A stretch of 9,188 bases of DNA from the NCBI GenBank assembly GCA_019136035.1, contig JAGVUW010000155.1, positions 1 to 9,188 of the forward strand, given 5' to 3'. Positions 5,879 through 9,188 of this stretch are shown in pieces. The DNA comes from Verrucomicrobiota bacterium (GTDB taxonomy: Bacteria > Verrucomicrobiota > Lentisphaeria > Oligosphaerales > JAFGRS01). A model generated the notes under the pieces. The model ran no database searches. It was not told the origin of the DNA and saw nothing but the letters and a program-made list of their open reading frames with translations. Numbering within the stretch: the stretch's first letter is position 1; every line of letters begins with the position of its first letter. Made by a program: the position numbers and the translations under genes.

Positions 5879-6803
5879 CTTCAGTTGGTCGGTGTCCCGC
5901 GCCGGGCTCTTCCGGGAGTGCGAGCGGGCCTACTACTACAACTACTACGGCTCCTGGGGTGGCTGGGAGGCCGAGGCGCCCGAGCGCACGCGGCTGCTGT
6001 ACCTCCTCAAGAATCTGAAGACCCTGCCCATGTGGGCCGGGAGCATCGTCCACGAGACCATCGGCGAGGCCTTGCAGCGTCTGGCGCGCACCGGTCAGGC
6101 GATGTCTCTCGAGGAGCTGCAGGCGCGGGCGCGCACCCGCCTGCGTTCGGGCTGGCTGGAGGCGGTCAGTGGCGAGTGGCGGACGCGTCCGAAGAAGACC
6201 AACCTGCAGGAGCTCTACTACGGCAACGGCCGCTCGCTGCCGCGTGAGATCACCGACAGCACCAAAGAGCGGGTCAATACCTGCCTGGCGGCCTTTGCGG
6301 AGAGTGCCGTGCGGCGTGAGATCGAGGCGACGCCCTACCTGCAGTGGAAGCCGATCGACACCCTCGACACCTTCAGCATCGACGACCTGAAGGTCTGGTG
6401 CGCCATCGACTTCGCCTACACCGACGCCGCCGGCGCCGTGCGCGTGATCGACTGGAAGACCGGCTCCGAGGACCGCGAGTCGCTGACCACGCAGTTGGCG
6501 TGCTACGCCCTCTACGCCGCCGAGAAGTGGTTCGCCTCGCTGGACCGCCTGCGCCTCTGCGGCGTCTTCCTCGGCGATCAGGCCCGTGTCAGCGACTACC
6601 CGGTCCAGCCCGAGATGCTGGTCAACACCAAGGACCTCATCCTGACGAGTGCCGAAGCGATGCGCTCGCGCCTCGACGACGTCGCCGCCAACCAGGCCTC
6701 GGAGGAGCGCTTCCCGTTCTGTGAGAACGAGCGCGTCTGCCGGCGCTGCAACTTCCGCCAGGCCTGTCCGTACGTGAATGCCGCTCCTCCGGCCGCGCCG
6801 TGA
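5859..6803 (+). CDS. RecB/Cas4-like PD-(D/E)XK nuclease-family protein with Fe-S cysteines
   Basis: The 314-aa protein has the PDDEXK_1 layout. An N-terminal SWSVSRAGLFRECERAYYY contains the first cluster Cys (Cys21). GSIVHETIGEAL carries the motif-I His (His65), AIDFAYTD the catalytic Asp (184), VIDWKTG the D-x-K pair (198, 200), and QLACYAL the conserved Gln. The C-terminus has Cys294-X2-Cys297-X5-Cys303, which with Cys21 would hold a 4Fe-4S cluster as in AddB and Cas4. All catalytic residues are present, so DNA-cleaving activity (5'-3' exonuclease-like) is plausible. No helicase, cas or AddA gene lies nearby. It starts inside tadA (20-nt overlap), with AGGAGG at 5835-5840, somewhat far at 18 nt. 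Genuine role unknown. Confidence 0.87.
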   Translation: MARLSNDFSWSVSRAGLFRECERAYYYNYYGSWGGWEAEAPERTRLLYLLKNLKTLPMWAGSIVHETIGEALQRLARTGQAMSLEELQARARTRLRSGWLEAVSGEWRTRPKKTNLQELYYGNGRSLPREITDSTKERVNTCLAAFAESAVRREIEATPYLQWKPIDTLDTFSIDDLKVWCAIDFAYTDAAGAVRVIDWKTGSEDRESLTTQLACYALYAAEKWFASLDRLRLCGVFLGDQARVSDYPVQPEMLVNTKDLILTSAEAMRSRLDDVAANQASEERFPFCENERVCRRCNFRQACPYVNAAPPAAP

Positions 6804-6812
6804 GATCTGACC

Positions 6813-6832
6813 GCCGCGGCCGCGGCCGCGGC
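6813..6832. repeat. Perfect 20-bp GC-only palindrome after the nuclease gene
   Basis: Repeated CCGCGG units make 6813-6832 identical to its reverse complement. A run of eight C (6834-6841) and the AT-rich TTAATTAAAGG (6842-6852) follow. It lies between the nuclease stop and the SDR ribosome binding site, so it may act as a weak terminator or leader structure. Confidence 0.5.
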
Positions 6833-6864
6833 ACCCCCCCCTTAATTAAAGGAATAGCGAGACG

Positions 6865-7854
6865 ATGGATATCCTCTTCATCGGTGGCACGGGCAATATC
6901 TCTTCGGACTGCGCGGCGCTGCTCCTGTCCCGGGGCCATCGCGTCACCCTGGTGACGCGCGGCCGGACGCCGGTGCCGGCCGGCTTTGAGGCAGTCGTCG
7001 CCGACCACGCCGACGCCGCGGCCATGCGCGCCGCGCTCGGCCGGCGGCACTTCGACGCCGTGGTCAACTTCATCGCGTATGACGTCCCCGACGTCCAGCG
7101 CGACGTCGAGCTCTTCCGCGGCCGGACCGGCCAGTACGTCTTCATCAGCACGACGGTGGTCTACCGCAAGCCGCCGGCGCGTCTGCCGGTCACCGAGGCG
7201 GACCCCCTCGGCAACGACTTCAGCCTCTACGGCCGCAAGAAGCAGGCCTGCGAGGACTTCCTGCGGGACCACGCCGGAGCGGGCTTCCCCGTCACCATCG
7301 TGCGGCCCTCGCACACCTACTCGTCGCGCTGGATTCCGAATCCGGTCAGCAGCGTCGGCTATACTGTCGCGGCGCGCCTGGAGCAGGGCCGCCCGGTGTT
7401 CATTCACGACGACGGCCAGGGCCTCTGGACGCTCACCAGCAGCGCCGACTTCGCGGTCGGCCTGGCGGGGCTGCTCGGCAACTCGGCGGCGCTGAACGAC
7501 GCCTTCCAGATCACCTCGGACGAGGTCCTGACCTGGAATCAGATCCTGGCCGAGATCAGCCTGGCCCTGGGCGTCGCCGCGCCGGCGATCGTGCACATCC
7601 CCACCGAGGCCATCTGCGAGATCGAGCCGGTGATGCATGACAAACTCAAGGGCGACAAGGCCCACCCCGGGGTCTTCGACTGCGCCAAGGTGAAACGTCT
7701 CGTGCCGGACTTCGACTGCCGGACCGGCTTCCGCCAGGGCATCCGCGCCGCCGTGGCGTGGTTCCGCCAGGAACCGTCCCGGCAACGCCCGGATGCGGCG
7801 GTTGACGCGCTCTTCGACCGCGTCATCGCCGCCTGGGAACGCCGCCGCGCCTGA
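6865..7854 (+). CDS. Extended SDR, NAD(P)-dependent epimerase/dehydratase family
   Basis: The 329-aa protein has an N-terminal Rossmann fold beginning MDILFIGGTGNIS, a nucleotide-binding motif in which the final Gly of GxxGxxG is Ser, as in the CSP41-like/atypical SDR branch. Further signatures are VVNFIAYD, YVFISTTVVY and the catalytic Tyr122-x3-Lys126 (YGRKK). The C-terminal part (FQITSDEVLTWNQI, then helices to the end) is the substrate domain. NAD(P)-dependent redox or epimerisation of a nucleotide sugar or related substrate is inferred; the exact substrate cannot be read. AAAGGA (6848-6853) lies 11 nt before the ATG. It is not overlapped with the genes upstream. Confidence 0.88.
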   Translation: MDILFIGGTGNISSDCAALLLSRGHRVTLVTRGRTPVPAGFEAVVADHADAAAMRAALGRRHFDAVVNFIAYDVPDVQRDVELFRGRTGQYVFISTTVVYRKPPARLPVTEADPLGNDFSLYGRKKQACEDFLRDHAGAGFPVTIVRPSHTYSSRWIPNPVSSVGYTVAARLEQGRPVFIHDDGQGLWTLTSSADFAVGLAGLLGNSAALNDAFQITSDEVLTWNQILAEISLALGVAAPAIVHIPTEAICEIEPVMHDKLKGDKAHPGVFDCAKVKRLVPDFDCRTGFRQGIRAAVAWFRQEPSRQRPDAAVDALFDRVIAAWERRRA

Positions 7855-7875
7855 GGGCTGCCTGCCACGGCGGAG

Positions 7876-7925
7876 AAGGGACTCAAGGGACTCAAGGGAC
7901 TCAAGGGACTCAAGGGACTCAAGGG
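7876..7925. repeat. 9-bp tandem repeat, five full copies plus half
   Basis: AAGGGACTC is repeated without a single mismatch at 7876-7884, 7885-7893, 7894-7902, 7903-7911 and 7912-7920, followed by a partial AAGGG. Perfect identity suggests recent slippage. It begins 22 nt after the SDR stop codon. Confidence 0.95.
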
Positions 7926-7930
7926 GAGGC

Positions 7931-7951
7931 CCACGGGCGGCGCCGCGGACC
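7931..7951. repeat. 21-bp exact direct repeat, copy 1
   Basis: Identical to 8011-8031. It begins CCACGGGCGG and includes the start of the first foldable element. Confidence 0.9.
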
Positions 7952-7993
7952 GCGCTGTAGTGGCGGCAGTGCCAGCCGCTCTTTTCGGGCGCC
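7939..7993. repeat. Foldable intergenic element, copy 1 (55 bp)
   Basis: Begins and ends with GGCGCC, a self-complementary hexamer that lets the two ends pair. An inner GCGGC...GCCGC pairing lies around CAGTGCCA. The copy aligns with 8041-8097 with two 1-bp gaps and a handful of substitutions. Confidence 0.8.
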
Positions 7994-7998
7994 GGTGG

Positions 7999-8019
7999 CG
8001 CCCGTGAGGTCCACGGGCG
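7999..8019. repeat. Hairpin between the element copies
   Basis: CGCCCGTG (7999-8006) pairs with CACGGGCG (8012-8019) around the loop AGGTC. The right arm lies inside the second copy of the 21-bp direct repeat. Confidence 0.6.
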
Positions 8020-8031
8020 GCGCCGCGGACC
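8011..8031. repeat. 21-bp exact direct repeat, copy 2
   Basis: Exact copy of 7931-7951, 80 bp away. After it the sequence diverges and the element restarts at 8041. Confidence 0.9.
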
Positions 8032-8040
8032 CACGTGACC

Positions 8041-8097
8041 GGCGCCGCGGACCGCGTTTGTCGTGGCGGCTGTGGCCAGCCGCTCCTTCCGGGCGCC
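8041..8097. repeat. Foldable intergenic element, copy 2 (57 bp)
   Basis: Again bounded by GGCGCC at both ends, with the inner stem GCGGCT (8067-8072) pairing with AGCCGC (8079-8084) around GTGGCC. Differences from copy 1 tend to keep the pairing, for example the A to T change that closes an extra inner base pair. Confidence 0.8.
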
Positions 8098-8116
8098 GTG
8101 GGCTGGGCGGTAGCGT

Positions 8117-8134
8117 GCCGGCCTGCGGGCCGGC
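8117..8134 (+). promoter_or_regulatory. Hairpin adjoining the ribosome binding site of the YqfO-like gene
   Basis: GCCGGCC (8117-8123) pairs with GGCCGGC (8128-8134) over a 4-nt loop. The Shine-Dalgarno GAGGAGG starts at the next base, 8135, so the hairpin leaves it exposed. Confidence 0.4.
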
Positions 8135-8146
8135 GAGGAGGCCGTC

Positions 8147-8491
8147 ATGGCGAACAAGGCTGATGCAGCGCTGTATGCCCTCTGTGTGTATGTCCCGCTG
8201 GCGCAGTCCGAGGCGGTGAAGGCGGCGTTGTTTGCAGCCGGTGCCGGCCGCCTGGGCGCCTACGACTCCTGCTGCTGGGAGGCGGCCGGCGTGGGTCAGT
8301 TCCGTCCCCTGGCCGGTTCGCAGCCGGCCTTGGGCCGGCACGGCGTCCTGGAGCGCGTCGAGGAGCTCCGCCTCGAGATGATCTGCACGGCCTCGGCCTT
8401 GCCCGCGGCCCTGGAGGCCCTGCGCGCCGCGCACCCCTACGAGACCCCGGCCTTCGCCTACTGGCCCATCAACCCGCCTCTGGACTCCTGA
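8147..8491 (+). CDS. Stand-alone YqfO/NIF3-insert-like domain protein
   Basis: The 114-aa protein matches the PII/CutA-like domain that is inserted in YqfO-type NIF3 proteins and also occurs alone (COG3323 type). It begins with a strand, YALCVYVPLAQSEAVKAALFAAGAG, then GAYDSCCWEAAGVGQFRPLAGS, and ends with ALRAAHPYETPAFAYWP. HPYETPA is the family hallmark. The NIF3 catalytic halves with their dinuclear metal ligands are absent, so this is the domain alone and not a truncated NIF3. The function of the free domain is unknown; by fold, ligand or metal sensing is possible. The start is well supported by GAGGAGG (8135-8141), 5 nt upstream. It is a single gene, converging with the NPCBM gene downstream. 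Confidence 0.88.
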   Translation: MANKADAALYALCVYVPLAQSEAVKAALFAAGAGRLGAYDSCCWEAAGVGQFRPLAGSQPALGRHGVLERVEELRLEMICTASALPAALEALRAAHPYETPAFAYWPINPPLDS

Positions 8492-8506
8492 ACCTGCGTG
8501 CGCCGT

Positions 8507-8527
8507 GCGGCCGTCCTGCGTGGCCGC
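8507..8527. terminator. Possible bidirectional hairpin between convergent genes
   Basis: GCGGCC (8507-8512) pairs with GGCCGC (8522-8527) over a 9-nt loop, in the 60-nt gap between two convergent genes. There is no U-run. Confidence 0.25.
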
Positions 8528-8551
8528 GGCCGCCCGTGGGGGGAGGCGCCC

Positions 8552-9188
8552 TCAGCGGCGCAGCTTGGGCTGGGTCCAGGCGGCGCCCATGTGCAGCCAG
8601 GACGGGCCGCCGGTACAGACGGCCTCCAGACGCAGACGCTTGACACCGCGGAGGTCGGCGGTGAGATGGACGTCGGGACGCTCCCAGGTCACACTCGCGG
8701 CGGCCAGTTCACGGCCATCGCCCTTGATGATGAAGCGGACCTGCTCACTGCCGGCGCGGCTGGGCAGGAGGGTCGCTTCGGGGCTGTTGTGGAGGGTGGC
8801 GCCGGTGGAGAGTGACCGCCAAGTGCCGTCGAGGTCGTACTCCAGGACGGCCGGGGCGCGCAGGCCGAGGGCGCCACGGAGCGGCTGGCCGAAGAAGCTC
8901 CTGCCGATGCCGACGGCGCCGCGCATCTGGTCGATGAGATCCGGCCGCAGGTCGGTCAGGGCCATCTCGGCGACATCGCCCGGGGCCTGCTCGCAGGCGG
9001 GGAAGCCCTGGGGGGCGAGGCCGGCGCGGACGGCGTCATTGCCGGTCCACCACGAGCCGGCCTCGACACTCCAGTCGGTGCCGAACCACCCCACCAGGCG
9101 GAGCGACTCCGGGCCGGCGGAGAGGGCGTCGTAGACGGCGTAATCGAAGTACTTCCGGGAGTCATGGACGCCCCAGTTGAACCAGTTG
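8552..9188 (-). CDS. C-terminal part of an NPCBM-like carbohydrate-binding module protein, cut by the window edge
   Basis: The 211 visible residues run from the right edge to the TGA at 8552-8554. The last 120 or so residues look like an NPCBM module: GLRAPAVLEYDLDG near its start, EQVRFIIKGDGREL in the middle and LRGVKRLRLEA...WLHMGAAWTQPKL at the end. Such beta-sandwich domains bind sugars and usually sit on secreted glycoside hydrolases or surface proteins. The upstream part begins NWFNWGVHDSRKYFDYAVYDAL and includes VGWFGTDWSVEAGSWW, aromatic-rich and possibly part of a catalytic domain that I do not recognise. The start codon and any signal peptide lie outside the window. Confidence 0.7.
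   Translation of the reverse strand, partial: NWFNWGVHDSRKYFDYAVYDALSAGPESLRLVGWFGTDWSVEAGSWWTGNDAVRAGLAPQGFPACEQAPGDVAEMALTDLRPDLIDQMRGAVGIGRSFFGQPLRGALGLRAPAVLEYDLDGTWRSLSTGATLHNSPEATLLPSRAGSEQVRFIIKGDGRELAAASVTWERPDVHLTADLRGVKRLRLEAVCTGGPSWLHMGAAWTQPKLRR

Larger units (their letters stand above)
7855..8146. other. Repeat-rich intergenic region
   Basis: No gene is supported here. It contains a 9-bp tandem repeat, two copies of a foldable element of about 56 bp, a 21-bp exact direct repeat and a hairpin before the next ribosome binding site. A long minus-strand open frame runs through it only because the repeats lack stop codons. Confidence 0.8.

Noticed and set aside
5859..6803. Cas4
   Set aside because: The fold and Cys set are similar, but the protein is longer than typical Cas4 and no other cas gene or repeat array is present.
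6813..6852. Cloning-vector junction, because NotI- and PacI-like sites occur close together
   Set aside because: The GC palindrome contains overlapping CCGCGG units typical of the host DNA, both flanks are normal coding context, and the AAAGGA ribosome binding site follows naturally.
7876..8100. CRISPR array
   Set aside because: The 9-bp units are contiguous with no spacers, and the longer elements occur only twice without regular spacing or cas genes.
6637..8157. Long minus-strand open frame (506 codons) opposite the SDR gene
   Set aside because: It crosses the SDR gene, the tandem repeat (giving an LES repeat) and intergenic DNA, and has no domain.

Overview
The window is a high-GC bacterial chromosome segment with dense, ordinary-looking housekeeping and metabolic genes separated by a few unusually structured intergenic stretches. 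No rRNA, tRNA, CRISPR array, transposase or phage gene is visible. The phylum cannot be fixed from the sequence. A secreted-type NPCBM-domain protein, an Etf-linked 2-hydroxyacid dehydrogenase and small intergenic repeats would fit Planctomycetota, Lentisphaerota/Kiritimatiellota or Armatimonadota; this is an inference from gene content only.

Layout, left to right. Positions 1-460 hold no convincing gene, but contain a purine-rich degenerate repeat and a set of strong, partly competing hairpins. crcB (fluoride channel, + strand) follows at 461-874. It converges with a three-gene minus-strand operon transcribed etfB > etfA > glcD-type oxidase (4183 down to 887). The genes are separated by 1 nt and then overlap by 4 nt, and the operon and crcB end in a shared short hairpin. 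The EtfB carries the DGDTxQVGP-type motif and the other signatures seen in electron-bifurcating Etf proteins. The gene order matches that of Etf-coupled lactate dehydrogenase operons such as lctBCD of Acetobacterium woodii. The best reading is a cytoplasmic flavin-based enzyme that oxidises D-lactate or a related 2-hydroxyacid and passes electrons through EtfAB.

Upstream of etfB lies a perfect 38-bp palindrome flanked by a TTGACA element facing the etf operon and a weaker promoter-like pair facing the other way. On that other side is the wreck of an alpha/beta hydrolase gene: N-terminal and C-terminal pieces remain in different frames and the nucleophile region is gone. Next comes a tightly overlapping plus-strand set: a 74-aa helical protein of unknown function, tadA (tRNA A34 deaminase), and a RecB/Cas4-like PD-(D/E)XK protein with an iron-sulfur cysteine set. 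A GC palindrome and an AT-rich patch separate these from an extended SDR/epimerase gene.

The gap 7855-8146 contains five and a half copies of a 9-bp tandem repeat followed by two copies of a roughly 56-bp foldable element. A stand-alone YqfO/NIF3-insert-type protein follows. The right edge cuts a minus-strand gene whose C-terminus is an NPCBM-like carbohydrate-binding module. I saw no clearly novel multi-gene system. The most interesting items are the Etf-dehydrogenase operon with its palindromic control region, the structured repeat element at 7931-8100, and the tadA-linked pair of little-characterised genes.
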